From contig JBCCRC010000002.1 of NCBI GenBank assembly GCA_039208375.1, positions 1-64,000 on the forward strand: a stretch of DNA of 64,000 nt. The letters run 5' to 3'. This stretch comes from JANQPC01 sp039208375. Its GTDB lineage: Bacteria > Pseudomonadota > Alphaproteobacteria > Rhodobacterales > Rhodobacteraceae. Every line of letters starts with the position of its first letter. Positions within the stretch are counted from its first letter, which is position 1. This document shows, piece by piece, positions 1 to 7,824 of the stretch. Under the pieces are notes generated by a model that saw only the letters and a program-made list of their open reading frames with translations, was not told where the DNA came from and made no database searches. The position numbers and the translations under genes were made by a program.

Positions 1-683
1 ATCGTGGCGGGCTTGTCGTAGATATCCTGGGGTGTGCCGAACTGTTCGATCACCCCGTGGTTCATCACCACGATCTTATCGCCCATCTGCATGGCTTCGA
101 GCTGATCGTGGGTCACGTAAACCGTGGTTGCGCCCATCCTATCGTGCAGCGCGCGAAGCTCCTCGGCCATATGCTCACGAAACTCCGCATCCAGCGCGCC
201 AAGGGGCTCATCCATCATGAAAGCCTTGGGGTTGCGCACGATGGCGCGGCCCAGGGCCACGCGCTGCCTATCCCCGCCCGAAAGCCCGCCCACGGGCCGG
301 TCGAGAATCCCTTCAATCCCGAGGATGCGCGCCACTTCGGCCACCTTGGCCTTCACATCCGCCCGGCTCATCCCCTGGCTGATCAGCGGATAGCTGATAT
401 TTTTGCGCACATTCATATGGGGGTAGAGCGCAAACATCTGGAAGACGAAGGCGATATCGCGCTGGGAGGCCGGCTTCTGCCCCACCTCTTCGCCATCAAT
501 GTAGATCTCGCCCGAGGTGGGCAGCTCCAGCCCCGCGATCATACGCAGCGTGGTTGTCTTCCCGCAGCCCGAGGGGCCCAGAAGCATGAAGAACTCTCCA
601 TCCTCTATCTTGAAGGATGAGGATTGCACGGCGGTGAAATCGCCGAATTCCTTGCGCAGGTTGTTGATGAGGATTTCTGCCAT
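1..683 (-). CDS. Sugar ABC transporter ATP-binding protein (N-terminal part, runs off the window)
   Basis: This is the nucleotide-binding subunit of a carbohydrate importer of the MalK/UgpC type; it hydrolyses ATP at the cytoplasmic face to drive uptake. About 227 codons are present and the C-terminal regulatory domain lies beyond position 1. The Walker A motif GPSGCGKTTTLRMIAG is near residues 35-50, followed by the Q-loop (FVFQMFALYPHM), the signature LSGGDRQRVALGRA, Walker B (AFMMDEPLGALDA) and the switch histidine in VYVTHDQLEAM. The signature has LSGGD where LSGGQ is usual, a tolerated variant. The ATG at 683 overlaps the stop of the small membrane gene upstream (ATGA), so this is the last visible gene of the transport operon. 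The class is secure; the substrate is unknown. Confidence 0.93.
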   Translation of the reverse strand, partial: MAEILINNLRKEFGDFTAVQSSSFKIEDGEFFMLLGPSGCGKTTTLRMIAGLELPTSGEIYIDGEEVGQKPASQRDIAFVFQMFALYPHMNVRKNISYPLISQGMSRADVKAKVAEVARILGIEGILDRPVGGLSGGDRQRVALGRAIVRNPKAFMMDEPLGALDAEFREHMAEELRALHDRMGATTVYVTHDQLEAMQMGDKIVVMNHGVIEQFGTPQDIYDKPAT

Positions 684-877
684 CAGTCATCCTCCGGGAA
701 ATGGCTGACAACGATGAACATCACCGTGCCCACCAGGGTGACGATGAAGGAATAGGTGTAGAGCCACAGCACATAGGGCTGCATCAGCATCACCACGCCC
801 ACCCCGATCAGGATACTCGCCACCATCTCCCAAGGCCCCCGGCGCAGGCGCGCCAATCCGCTGAAAAAGCCCTTCAT
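683..877 (-). CDS. Small two-helix membrane protein in sugar ABC operon (64 aa)
   Basis: This predicted protein of 64 residues has a basic N-terminus (MKGFFSGLARLRRGPWEM), two hydrophobic segments (about residues 18-33 and 38-57) and an acidic tail (HFPEDD). Its start overlaps the stop of the upstream permease by 4 nt and its stop overlaps the start of the ATPase by 4 nt. Tight coupling on both sides argues that it is translated and belongs to the transporter. I do not recognise a named family. Small membrane proteins such as DUF2160 occur in some glycerol or sugar ABC operons, but this one is shorter and I cannot assign it there. It may be an accessory or stabilising subunit of the permease complex, which is inference from position only. 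Confidence 0.75.
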   Translation of the reverse strand: MKGFFSGLARLRRGPWEMVASILIGVGVVMLMQPYVLWLYTYSFIVTLVGTVMFIVVSHFPEDD

Positions 878-1812
878 TTGCGCACCGCCCCGAATGTGAT
901 GCCGCGCAGGAGGTGTTTGCGCAGAAGCACGGTGAACACCAGTACGGGCAGGAGGAAGATCGTGGCCCCCGCAGCCACCGCCGGCCAATCCTGCCCGCCC
1001 ACGCCGATGATCGTGGGGATAAAGGGCGGGGCGGTTTGCGCGTTGCCGGAGGTGAGCAGCACCGCGAAGGCGTATTCGTTCCACGCAAAGATCAGGCAGA
1101 AGATCGCGGTCGCCACGATCCCCGTTGTCGCCTGGGGCAGAACCACTTTGTAGAAGGCCTGAAACCGCGTGTAGCCATCGATCAGCGCCGCTTCTTCGTA
1201 CTCACGCGGGATCTCATCCATGAACCCTTTCAAAAGCCAGACGGCGAGGCTGAGGTTCACGGCGGTATAGAGCAGGATCATGCCCGCATGGGTGTCGCTC
1301 AACCCCAGCGATCGGAACATCAGGAAGATCGGGATCGCCACCGCGATGGGCGGCATCATCCGGGTGGAGAGCACGAAGAACAGAAGATCGTCCTTCAGCG
1401 GGATCTTGAAGCGCGAAAACGCGTAGGCCGCGAGGGTGCCGAGGAAGACGCTGAGGAAGGTGGAGCCGAAGCCGATGATGATCGAATTCAGGAACCGCTC
1501 GCCGTATCGGCTGGGCCCCACGATCACCATATCGTACTGGCGCACGATCTCCTCATACCAAGTTTCCGGCGGGTTGGCGGCGAGGAACTCGTCGGTCTGC
1601 CGGGTACGGGTCGTGAACAGGTTCACGTAGCCTTCGAGCGTGGGATCAAACACCACCTTCGGCGGGTAGCTGATCGCATCGGCCGGGGATTTGAACCCGG
1701 TCGCAATGATCCACAAAAGTGGGATCATCGTCACAAGCGCGTAAAGCGCCACGAGAAGGCCCGCGATCCATTTCGCCCGCAGCGTTGGTTCGGTGACGGA
1801 GTAGGCGCTCAT
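874..1812 (-). CDS. Carbohydrate ABC transporter permease, MalG/UgpE-like (312 aa)
   Basis: This is the inner-membrane permease subunit of a carbohydrate importer. It has six predicted helices and the cytoplasmic EAA loop that contacts the ATPase (EAALIDGYTRFQAFYKVVLP, about residues 205-225). A long periplasmic stretch after the first helix (about residues 40-95, rich in charged and aromatic residues) is larger than in the simplest MalG proteins, but similar loops occur in other carbohydrate permeases. The start chosen is the ATG at 1812, which overlaps the stop of the preceding permease by 4 nt. The frame stays open farther upstream, but only as a shadow inside that gene. Its own stop overlaps the start of the 64-residue membrane protein. 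The family is secure; the substrate is not. Confidence 0.93.
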   Translation of the reverse strand: MSAYSVTEPTLRAKWIAGLLVALYALVTMIPLLWIIATGFKSPADAISYPPKVVFDPTLEGYVNLFTTRTRQTDEFLAANPPETWYEEIVRQYDMVIVGPSRYGERFLNSIIIGFGSTFLSVFLGTLAAYAFSRFKIPLKDDLLFFVLSTRMMPPIAVAIPIFLMFRSLGLSDTHAGMILLYTAVNLSLAVWLLKGFMDEIPREYEEAALIDGYTRFQAFYKVVLPQATTGIVATAIFCLIFAWNEYAFAVLLTSGNAQTAPPFIPTIIGVGGQDWPAVAAGATIFLLPVLVFTVLLRKHLLRGITFGAVRK

Positions 1813-2750
1813 CTCTCTTTCACCTTGTTCAGCGCTTTGACGTAGATGGAGGCGAGGCCGAAAACGGTGACGAAAAGAATGATCGCGTAGGCCGAGGCGT
1901 AGCCCGTGCGCCACTTCTCGAACGCCTCGCGTTTGAGGTTGATCGAGGTGAGCTCTGTCGTCGAACCCGGCCCGCCGCCCGTGAGCAGCACCACCAGATC
2001 GAACATCTTGAAGTTCTCGATCCCGCGGAACAGCACCGCCAGCATCAGGAATGGCAGCACCATGGGGATCGTGATCGTCCAAAACTGCCGCCATTTCGAG
2101 GCGCGATCGATCTCCGCCGCCTCATAGATGTAGTCGGGAATACTTCGGAGCCCGGCCAGGCATATGAGCATCACGAACGGTGTCCACATCCATGTATCCA
2201 CGATCACGATGGCCCAGGGGGCGAGGTTCACCGATCCGATCATCTCGAAGGAGGAGGGATCGACCCCGGTGAAAAACGAGATGACGTAGTTAAAGAGCCC
2301 GATCTGCGGTTGGTAGAGGAAGGTCCAGAAATTCCCGACAACCGCGGGTGACAGCATCATCGGCAGCACAATCATGGTTGTCAGAAAATCATTCCCGCGG
2401 AAGTTCTTGTTGATGAGCCAGGCAAGCGTGAAGCCGATCAGCACCTGGAACACGATCGTCCAGATCAGAAAATGCGCCGTGGCCTGCATCGTGAGCCAGA
2501 TATCGCTATCGGTCAGGATGCGTTCGTAGTTGCGCAGGCCAACCCATTCCACCTCCCGGTTCCGGTTGGCGCGGAAGTTGGTGAAGCTCAGCCGGATCGT
2601 CCAGATCAGTGGGAAGATGTTGACGGCCAGCAGAAGAAAGATGGTGGGCGCGACAAAGATCCAGGCGATTGCCCTGTCAGAGAGGCCGCGCACGCGGCGG
2701 GCCATGGAGGGCGGCGTTGCGCGCGCGGCGCTTTCAGCGAGGTTCGCCAT
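1809..2750 (-). CDS. Carbohydrate ABC transporter permease, MalF/UgpA-like (313 aa)
   Basis: This is the second inner-membrane permease of the importer and probably pairs with the MalG-like subunit encoded just downstream. Six helices are predicted, the first around residues 28-50 (AIAWIFVAPTIFLLLAVNIF). The EAA loop EAAEIDRASKWRQFWTITIP is near residues 210-230. The C-terminus ends in a basic tail (LNKVKER). The gene lies 134 nt after the binding-protein gene; that gap holds a strong stem-loop that probably lowers expression of the membrane subunits relative to the binding protein. It overlaps the next permease by 4 nt. The family assignment is firm; the sugar is unknown. Confidence 0.93.
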   Translation of the reverse strand: MANLAESAARATPPSMARRVRGLSDRAIAWIFVAPTIFLLLAVNIFPLIWTIRLSFTNFRANRNREVEWVGLRNYERILTDSDIWLTMQATAHFLIWTIVFQVLIGFTLAWLINKNFRGNDFLTTMIVLPMMLSPAVVGNFWTFLYQPQIGLFNYVISFFTGVDPSSFEMIGSVNLAPWAIVIVDTWMWTPFVMLICLAGLRSIPDYIYEAAEIDRASKWRQFWTITIPMVLPFLMLAVLFRGIENFKMFDLVVLLTGGGPGSTTELTSINLKREAFEKWRTGYASAYAIILFVTVFGLASIYVKALNKVKER

Positions 2751-2847
2751 CGATCATCCTTCCCGCAAGAAATGAGCGCGTCCGCAAGACAACTGGGAAA
2801 ATCACGTGTGTTCGGGTGCTTGGCTGCCTGCCTGGTGGGGCAGGGCA

Positions 2848-2874
2848 GCCGGGGCCGATCATGCCGGCCCCGGC
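2848..2874 (-). terminator. Intercistronic stem-loop between binding-protein and permease genes
   Basis: Positions 2848-2857 (GCCGGGGCCG) pair perfectly with 2865-2874 around a 7-nt loop, giving a 10-bp GC stem. It starts 11 nt after the stop codon of the binding-protein gene as read on the minus strand. No U-tract follows. In bacterial ABC operons such structures usually cause partial termination or protect the 3' end of the binding-protein mRNA, so the binding protein is made in excess. That role is inferred. Confidence 0.55.
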
Positions 2875-2884
2875 CAGGCCAGGA

Positions 2885-4204
2885 TCAGAGCTTGCCTTCG
2901 TCTTCGAAGGTTTCCGTCCAATCCTCGATCAGCTTGTTGAGCGCCTCTTCGGCGGTGCCCACATCGGCGACGATGTAGTCATGTAGCCGCTTCTGCATCG
3001 CCAGCAGCAGTTCGGCATAGGCCGGCTCCTGCCAGAAATCCTGCACGCCGCCCATGGCGTCCAGAAAATCGCCCGCAAAGGGCGCGCTCTCCACAAAGCC
3101 CGGATCGTTCAGAACCGAATTGTGCGCGGAGTAGCCGCCAAGCTCCCACCACTTCGCCTGAACTTCGGGCTGAGCGAACCACTTGATGTACTCGAGCGCC
3201 GCATCCTGCTTGTCGGAATAAGAGACAACCGAGATGCCCTGGCCACCCAGCGTGGAGGCCGCGACGTTCTGCGGCGGGTTTACGAAGAAGCCGATCGTAT
3301 CGCCGCCCGTGTTCGGGTCTGCATAGAGCCCCGGGAAGAAGGCAAACCAGTTCATCGCCATCGCCACTTGGCCCGACTTATAGGCGTCCAGCGACTGCTC
3401 CATATAGGCATCGGTGTAGCCCGGTGGCGTGCAGCACTCATAGAGTTCCTTATAGAACTCAAGCGCTTCAATGGCTTCCGGCGAGTTGACCGCGCCTTCC
3501 ATCTGGTAGGTGCCCGGCTCGGTTTCATACTTGAAGCCCCACGCGTAAAGCGCGCCCGTCGCGCCCATCGTGATGCCTTCGGAGCCGCGTTCTGTGAAGA
3601 TCGAAACGCCATAGCGTGTCTGCCCATCGATCTCGCGTTCCTGGAAGAACTTGGCGATTTGCATGAGCTCCATCTGGCTTTGCGGCTCGCGCAATTCCTG
3701 GCCCGTGGCCTCCATGTAGGCGGCCTTGATCTCCTCGTTTTCAAACCAGTCGCGGCGGTAGAACCAGCCATTGGCATCGCCCATGGCGGGCAGGGCGTAG
3801 TAGTTCGGCTCGCCCTTGGGCCAGGTGGAATAGGCATAAACGGTCGCCGGCGCGAAATCGTCCATACTGATCCCTTCGGCATCGAAGAAATCGTTCAGCT
3901 GCACGTAATGCCCGTTCTCCGCGCCACCGCCGATCCACTGGCTGTCACCGATCAGCAGATCACACAGCTGGCCGCCGGAATTTAGCTCGTTCAGCATCCG
4001 GTCGGCGAAATTGGGCCAGGGCACGAATTCGAAATTCATTGTGTGGCCCGATTGCGCCTCGAAATCCTTGCTGAGTTCGACAAGCGCGTTCGCCGGATCC
4101 CACGCGGCCCAGCAGAGCGTCAGCTCCTCGGCCTGTGCCGACGTTGCCGCGATACCCGATGCGGCAACGACCGCGGCGGCCGCCACGATCTTAGTGTGTC
4201 TCAT
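2885..4204 (-). CDS. Extracellular sugar-binding protein of ABC transporter (439 aa)
   Basis: This is a periplasmic solute-binding protein of the family-1 (COG1653, MalE/UgpB-like) carbohydrate group that delivers its ligand to the two permeases encoded downstream. A Sec signal peptide covers residues 1 to about 25 (basic MRHTK, hydrophobic Ala/Val core, cleavage near SAQA-EE). The mature part has typical family features: an N-terminal strand (ELTLCWAAWDP), a hinge region around YYALPAMGDANGWFYRRDWF, and a C-terminal helix rich in Ala and Glu (VGTAEEALNKLIEDW). Length is normal for the family. The ATG at 4204 has a strong ribosome-binding site, GGGAGGAA, 8 nt upstream. It is the first gene of the transport operon, behind a promoter with two operator-like sites. 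The ligand cannot be read from the sequence; sugar, polyol or disaccharide are all possible. Confidence 0.93.
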   Translation of the reverse strand: MRHTKIVAAAAVVAASGIAATSAQAEELTLCWAAWDPANALVELSKDFEAQSGHTMNFEFVPWPNFADRMLNELNSGGQLCDLLIGDSQWIGGGAENGHYVQLNDFFDAEGISMDDFAPATVYAYSTWPKGEPNYYALPAMGDANGWFYRRDWFENEEIKAAYMEATGQELREPQSQMELMQIAKFFQEREIDGQTRYGVSIFTERGSEGITMGATGALYAWGFKYETEPGTYQMEGAVNSPEAIEALEFYKELYECCTPPGYTDAYMEQSLDAYKSGQVAMAMNWFAFFPGLYADPNTGGDTIGFFVNPPQNVAASTLGGQGISVVSYSDKQDAALEYIKWFAQPEVQAKWWELGGYSAHNSVLNDPGFVESAPFAGDFLDAMGGVQDFWQEPAYAELLLAMQKRLHDYIVADVGTAEEALNKLIEDWTETFEDEGKL

Positions 4205-4274
4205 GTCTTTAGTTCCTCCCAGTTGTTTGGCCCGAGGGCCGGGCCCGTTTGGTGATCTTTTCCGGGCTGCCTTA

Positions 4275-4304
4275 AGCGTAAATGAGGTACGTCCCTCAAG
4301 TAAA
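4275..4304 (-). promoter_or_regulatory. Predicted promoter of the transport operon
   Basis: On the minus strand a -35-like TTTACT (4299-4304) and a -10-like TACGCT (4275-4280) are separated by 18 nt. The first operator (4283-4298) fills the spacer exactly, the arrangement expected for repression by blocking RNA polymerase. Transcription would start near 4268, leaving a leader of about 64 nt. The leader holds a small hairpin (GGCCCG at 4229-4234 with CGGGCC at 4240-4245) upstream of the ribosome-binding site. The match to sigma-70 consensus is only moderate. Confidence 0.45.
4283..4298. promoter_or_regulatory. LacI-type operator, proximal site
   Basis: TGAGGTACGTCCCTCA is a 16-bp near-palindrome whose centre is a CG step, as usual for LacI-family sites. 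Seven of eight positions match between the half-sites. It sits between the -35 and -10 of the transport promoter. It shares TGAGGTACG with the sites at 4315 and 7736, the last in front of the lacI-type gene itself. Confidence 0.65.
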
Positions 4305-4314
4305 GTGAAAATCC

Positions 4315-4330
4315 TGAGGTACGCCCCTCA
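4315..4330. promoter_or_regulatory. LacI-type operator, distal site
   Basis: TGAGGTACGCCCCTCA is a second copy of the operator, 32 bp (about three helical turns) from the first and just upstream of the -35. Two sites on the same DNA face suit cooperative binding or short-range looping by a LacI dimer or tetramer. Confidence 0.6.
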
Positions 4331-4384
4331 GTGTTACGAGCTTGAAAGCTAGTTCGCCGAAAGCACAAGACTTTTTATTTTGTT

Positions 4385-5560
4385 TCAGATGCTTGGTGAA
4401 ACCCACGCACCGTTCCGCCTGGAAGACCGCACGCAGGCATCCACGAACGCGACACCGGCAAGCCCATCCTGCACCGTCGGCATAGTGACCTCTGGGGGAA
4501 TGGGTTGCCCTGAAGCCCTGGCTCGAATCGCATGCGCGGCTTCGGTGTAGATATTGGCAAAGCCTTCAAGATAGCCCTCCGGATGCCCGGGTGGGATGCG
4601 TGTTACGCGCCCCGCCGCGGCGCCGCTGCCGGCATTGCCGCGGGTTAGGCGGCGGGGTGGTTCGCCGAAAGGCGCGTGCCACAGTGTGTTGGGCTCTTCC
4701 TGCTCCCACTCCAGCCCGCCCTTCGTGCCGTAGACGCGTAGTCGCAGGGCGTTCTCGTTCCCCGGCGCCACCTGACTGGACCAGAGCATACCGCGCGCGC
4801 CGCCGTCGAAGCGAAGCATCACATGGGCGTTGTCATCCACGCGGCGGCCGTCGACGAAGCTTTGCATATCCGCGGCAAGCTCCGAGAGCGTGAGGCCGGT
4901 GACGAAGCAGGCGAGGTTATAAGCGTGTGTGCCGATATCGCCGATCGACCCGCCTGCGCCCGATTGCTCAGGGTCGGTCCGCCAAGACGCTTGCTTCTGC
5001 CCGGTGGCCTCGGTGGCCTCCGTAAGCCAGTCCTGCGGATACTCCACCTGCACCACGCGGATCTCGCCAAGTTCGCCCGCTGCGATCATTTCCCGTGCCT
5101 GCCGCACCATAGGGTAGCCCGTGTAATTGTGCGTTAGCACGAAGAGCGCATCGGATTTTTCCGCGGCGGCGACCAGACGCTTGGCCTCGGCCAACGTGGA
5201 AGTCAGTGGTTTGTCGCAGATGACGTGAATTCCCCTCTGCAGAAACGGTTTCGCAGCCGCATAGTGCACGTTGTTGGGGGTCACGATTGCAACGGCATCA
5301 ATGCCTGTCTTAAGCCGTGCCTCGCGCTTCGCCATCTCGTCAAAACTGCCATAAACCCGATCTTCCGGGAGCCCAAGATCGGCGCCGGACGCCTGTGATT
5401 TTTCGGGTGTGGAGCTGAAACAGCCCGCCACGAGCTCATAGTGATCGTCGATGCGGCTCGCGATCCGGTGCACGCCGCCGATGAACGCATCGCGCCCGCC
5501 ACCTACCATGCCAAGCCGGATGCGGCCTACATGGCCATCGGCCTTGCCTTCGATTGCCAT
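4385..5560 (-). CDS. Gfo/Idh/MocA family oxidoreductase (391 aa)
   Basis: This is an NAD(P)-dependent sugar or polyol dehydrogenase-like enzyme, cytoplasmic. The N-terminal Rossmann fold shows the glycine-rich loop RLGMVGGGRDAFIGGVHR near residues 14-31. The conserved EKP-type motif appears as CDKPLT near residue 116, supplying the family lysine. The C-terminal alpha/beta domain starts around residue 150 (QVEYPQDWL), and GDIGTHAYNLA carries the usual Asp and His of the substrate site. The length is typical. A good ribosome-binding site (GGGGGAGAA) precedes the ATG at 5560, and the gene follows the isomerase by only 21 nt. With the isomerase it probably oxidises and rearranges the imported sugar. 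The exact substrate is unknown; inositol-type or trehalose-type (ThuB-like) chemistry is possible. Confidence 0.9.
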   Translation of the reverse strand: MAIEGKADGHVGRIRLGMVGGGRDAFIGGVHRIASRIDDHYELVAGCFSSTPEKSQASGADLGLPEDRVYGSFDEMAKREARLKTGIDAVAIVTPNNVHYAAAKPFLQRGIHVICDKPLTSTLAEAKRLVAAAEKSDALFVLTHNYTGYPMVRQAREMIAAGELGEIRVVQVEYPQDWLTEATEATGQKQASWRTDPEQSGAGGSIGDIGTHAYNLACFVTGLTLSELAADMQSFVDGRRVDDNAHVMLRFDGGARGMLWSSQVAPGNENALRLRVYGTKGGLEWEQEEPNTLWHAPFGEPPRRLTRGNAGSGAAAGRVTRIPPGHPEGYLEGFANIYTEAAHAIRARASGQPIPPEVTMPTVQDGLAGVAFVDACVRSSRRNGAWVSPSI

Positions 5561-5581
5561 TGGTATTCTCCCCCTGACCGG

Positions 5582-6637
5582 TCAGCCGATGCCAAGCATG
5601 GCCTTGTTCGCGGCCTCGTCGGTGCCGCCGCTCGCGAAGTCATCGAACGCGGTTTCGGTGACACGGATGATATGATCTTTGACAAACGCCGCCCCTTCGC
5701 GCGCGCCGTCTTCAGGATGCTTCATCGCGCATTCCCATTCCACCACAGCCCAGCCATCAAAATCGTATTGCGTGAGCTTCGAGAACACTGCGCCGAAGTC
5801 CACTTGCCCGTCGCCCAGCGATCTAAAGCGCCCGGCACGGTTTACCCAGGATTGGTAACCTCCGTACACGCCCTGCCGCCCGGTGGGGTTCAGTTCGGCA
5901 TCCTTAACGTGGAACATCTTGATGCGCTCCTGGTAGATGTCGATGTTGTCAAGGTAATCAAGAGCTTGAAGCACGTAGTGCGAAGGATCGTAGAGCATAT
6001 TGCAGCGCGCGTGGCCGCCCAGCCGCTCGAGAAACATCTCAAAGCTGATCCCGTCATGCAGATCCTCGCCGGGGTGGATTTCATAGCAGATATCAACCCC
6101 GTTTTCTTCGGCATGATCCAGGATCGGGCGCCAGCGCGCCGCCAGCTCATCAAACGCTGCTTCGACAAGGCCGGCGGGCCGTTGTGGCCATGGGTAGACG
6201 TACGGCCAGGCCAGTGCGCCCGAGAAGGTGACATGCGCGCCAATCCCCATGTTGCGGCTTGCGCGGATGGCCTTCATCACTTGGTCGACGGCCCATTCCT
6301 GCCGCGCTTTCGGATTGCCGCGCACGCCCTCGGCGGCGAACCCATCAAACGCGGTATCATAGGCGGGGTGTACGGCCACGAGCTGGCCTTGCAGGTGGGT
6401 GGAAAGCTCGGTGACCTCCACGCCATTTGCCGTGCCTACGCCCTTGAATTCGTCGCAGTAGTCTTTCGACGTGGCTGCGGCCTCAAGGTCAATCAGCCGA
6501 CCGTCCCAACTGGGCACTTGAACGCCAACATAGCCGCAGTCGGCAGCCCATTTAGTGATGCTGTCCCAACTGTTGAACGGCGTCTCATCGCCTGCAAACT
6601 GCGCAAGAAACAGCGCTGGCCCCTTCATCGTTTTCAT
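5582..6637 (-). CDS. Sugar phosphate isomerase/epimerase, TIM-barrel (351 aa)
   Basis: This belongs to the xylose-isomerase-like / AP endonuclease family 2 TIM-barrel group (IolE and related keto-sugar isomerases and epimerases). Metal-binding residues typical of the family are visible: Glu in ICYEIHPGEDLHD, Asp and His in NMLYDPSHYVLQALDY, His and Asp in MFHVKDAEL, and Glu in the C-terminal VEWEC. I chose the ATG at 6637 because GGGAGGAC lies just upstream; the frame is open farther upstream without a comparable site. It sits between the LacI regulator (35 nt gap) and the Gfo/Idh/MocA gene (21 nt gap), so the three genes are probably one transcript. The reaction on a specific sugar cannot be fixed from sequence. 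Confidence 0.9.
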   Translation of the reverse strand: MKTMKGPALFLAQFAGDETPFNSWDSITKWAADCGYVGVQVPSWDGRLIDLEAAATSKDYCDEFKGVGTANGVEVTELSTHLQGQLVAVHPAYDTAFDGFAAEGVRGNPKARQEWAVDQVMKAIRASRNMGIGAHVTFSGALAWPYVYPWPQRPAGLVEAAFDELAARWRPILDHAEENGVDICYEIHPGEDLHDGISFEMFLERLGGHARCNMLYDPSHYVLQALDYLDNIDIYQERIKMFHVKDAELNPTGRQGVYGGYQSWVNRAGRFRSLGDGQVDFGAVFSKLTQYDFDGWAVVEWECAMKHPEDGAREGAAFVKDHIIRVTETAFDDFASGGTDEAANKAMLGIG

Positions 6638-6672
6638 TCTGTCCTCCCATGGGTCGTCTTTTGTTTTTTGCG

Positions 6673-7713
6673 TCAGGTTAGGTTTTCGCGGATCACGATG
6701 TCGATCCGGATCCTTTCCTGCGGTTCGAAGATTTCTACTCCGTCGCACCGGGCCCTTAGCACCCGCAAAGCGCTGCGCACGAGGTGGCCCACGTTTTGCG
6801 TGATCACGGCGTCCACTTCTCCGTCGAGCAAGGCCTGGCGGGTCACAGGTGTCATCTCATGGGCGATCACGACGCGGTCTGTCAGATCGCCGGCACCACG
6901 CAGCCCCTCCAAAAGTGGGGTGTTTCCGGAGCCCATCGAGTAAACGCCGCGGATATCACCGTAGCTCGCCAGCGCCTCGCCCACGCACCGGCGCATCCGC
7001 TCGGGATCGTCATGAGACTCGATCGAAGGTAGGACGTCTAGCGCGGGAAACTCATCGGCCATCACCGCATCGAAGCCAAATCGCCGTTCAATACTGTCCC
7101 GTGCCTGCATCGTGTTGGTTACGACAAGGATTCTGCCCGTTAGGCCACGCAAGAACCGGCCCATGAGCACCGCGGCCGTTCGGCCCGCTGCGAAGCTGTT
7201 GATGCCCACGAAAAAGTCTCTGTCAGAGCTTGGCAGGTCGGACACAAGCGCAACCACCGCAAGGCCTTCGCCCTTTAGCCGGTCTACCGCATCGCGCACT
7301 TGGGGCGTCTCCGGCGCCATGATCGCCACGCCGTCAAGCCGCGCCGTGTTGAGCCCGTTCAGGGTGCGGGCCACAGCATGGGGATCATGCGACGGGATGG
7401 GGATGGTTTCCACCAGCGCACGCTCGGCGAATTGCGCGCCCGAAGCCTCCCGCACGGCGCTGCGCAGGGTATCGACAAACTGGCTGGGGCCCTCTGGCAA
7501 TACGATAGCAAAGCGATACTGGCGGCGGCGGGCGAGGTTAGCAGCATGGGTGTCGCGGACATATCCGATGCGTTCGACGGCTGCCTTGACACGCTCTACG
7601 GTTTTTTCCCGTACGCCGGGGCGTTCGTTCAGCACCCGATCTACCGTGGCAAGGCTGACTCCGGCTTCGCGGGCGAGGTCATGCACCGTCGGTTTCGGGA
7701 TCGCGGCCTTCAT
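6673..7713 (-). CDS. LacI family transcriptional regulator (346 aa)
   Basis: This is a cytoplasmic repressor of the LacI/GalR family. The N-terminal helix-turn-helix is VHDLAREAGVSLATVDRVL (about residues 9-27), followed by the hinge helix region (THAANLARRRQYRFAIVLPE) and a periplasmic-binding-protein-like ligand domain to the C-terminus. The frame is open to 7788, but the family HTH normally begins within the first ten residues, an operator-like site at 7736-7751 lies inside the longer version, and a promoter fits exactly upstream of the ATG at 7713. I therefore take 7713 as the start. There is no ribosome-binding site before it, which would fit a leaderless mRNA. It heads the isomerase/dehydrogenase operon and probably also controls the transport operon through the two related sites. 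Confidence 0.93.
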   Translation of the reverse strand: MKAAIPKPTVHDLAREAGVSLATVDRVLNERPGVREKTVERVKAAVERIGYVRDTHAANLARRRQYRFAIVLPEGPSQFVDTLRSAVREASGAQFAERALVETIPIPSHDPHAVARTLNGLNTARLDGVAIMAPETPQVRDAVDRLKGEGLAVVALVSDLPSSDRDFFVGINSFAAGRTAAVLMGRFLRGLTGRILVVTNTMQARDSIERRFGFDAVMADEFPALDVLPSIESHDDPERMRRCVGEALASYGDIRGVYSMGSGNTPLLEGLRGAGDLTDRVVIAHEMTPVTRQALLDGEVDAVITQNVGHLVRSALRVLRARCDGVEIFEPQERIRIDIVIRENLT

Positions 7714-7719
7714 TTGGGA

Positions 7720-7748
7720 AGCGTATGATCGCGCCTGAGGTACGTCAA
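7720..7748 (-). promoter_or_regulatory. Predicted lacI promoter, possibly leaderless
   Basis: On the minus strand TTGACG (7743-7748) and TACGCT (7720-7725) are separated by 17 nt. The -10 ends 6 nt before the ATG at 7713, so the transcript would begin at or next to the start codon. The -10 hexamer is identical to the one predicted for the transport operon. The operator 7736-7751 overlaps the -35, consistent with autorepression. Confidence 0.45.
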
Positions 7749-7751
7749 TCA
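7736..7751. promoter_or_regulatory. LacI-type operator at the regulator gene
   Basis: TGAGGTACGTCAATCA has a left half identical to the two sites at the transport promoter and a degenerate right half. It overlaps the -35 of the predicted lacI promoter. A weaker second half is common for autoregulatory sites. Confidence 0.55.
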
Positions 7752-7824
7752 AAACCACAGATGGCGCCGGAATGAAAGCCTGCGGCACACATCGGGCGCC
7801 GCAGACTCGGTTTAACGTAGGGCC

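Noticed and set aside
913..1845. Long open frame on the plus strand opposite the permease genes
   Set aside because: It is the antisense shadow of two clearly recognised permeases; its translation is rich in His, Arg and Gly and has no family features.
5441..6943. 500-codon open frame on the plus strand
   Set aside because: It runs opposite the isomerase and LacI genes, which have motifs and ribosome-binding sites. High GC leaves antisense frames open.
7714..7788. N-terminal extension of the LacI regulator
   Set aside because: The extension would place about 25 residues before the HTH, which family members lack, and it overlaps the promoter and operator.
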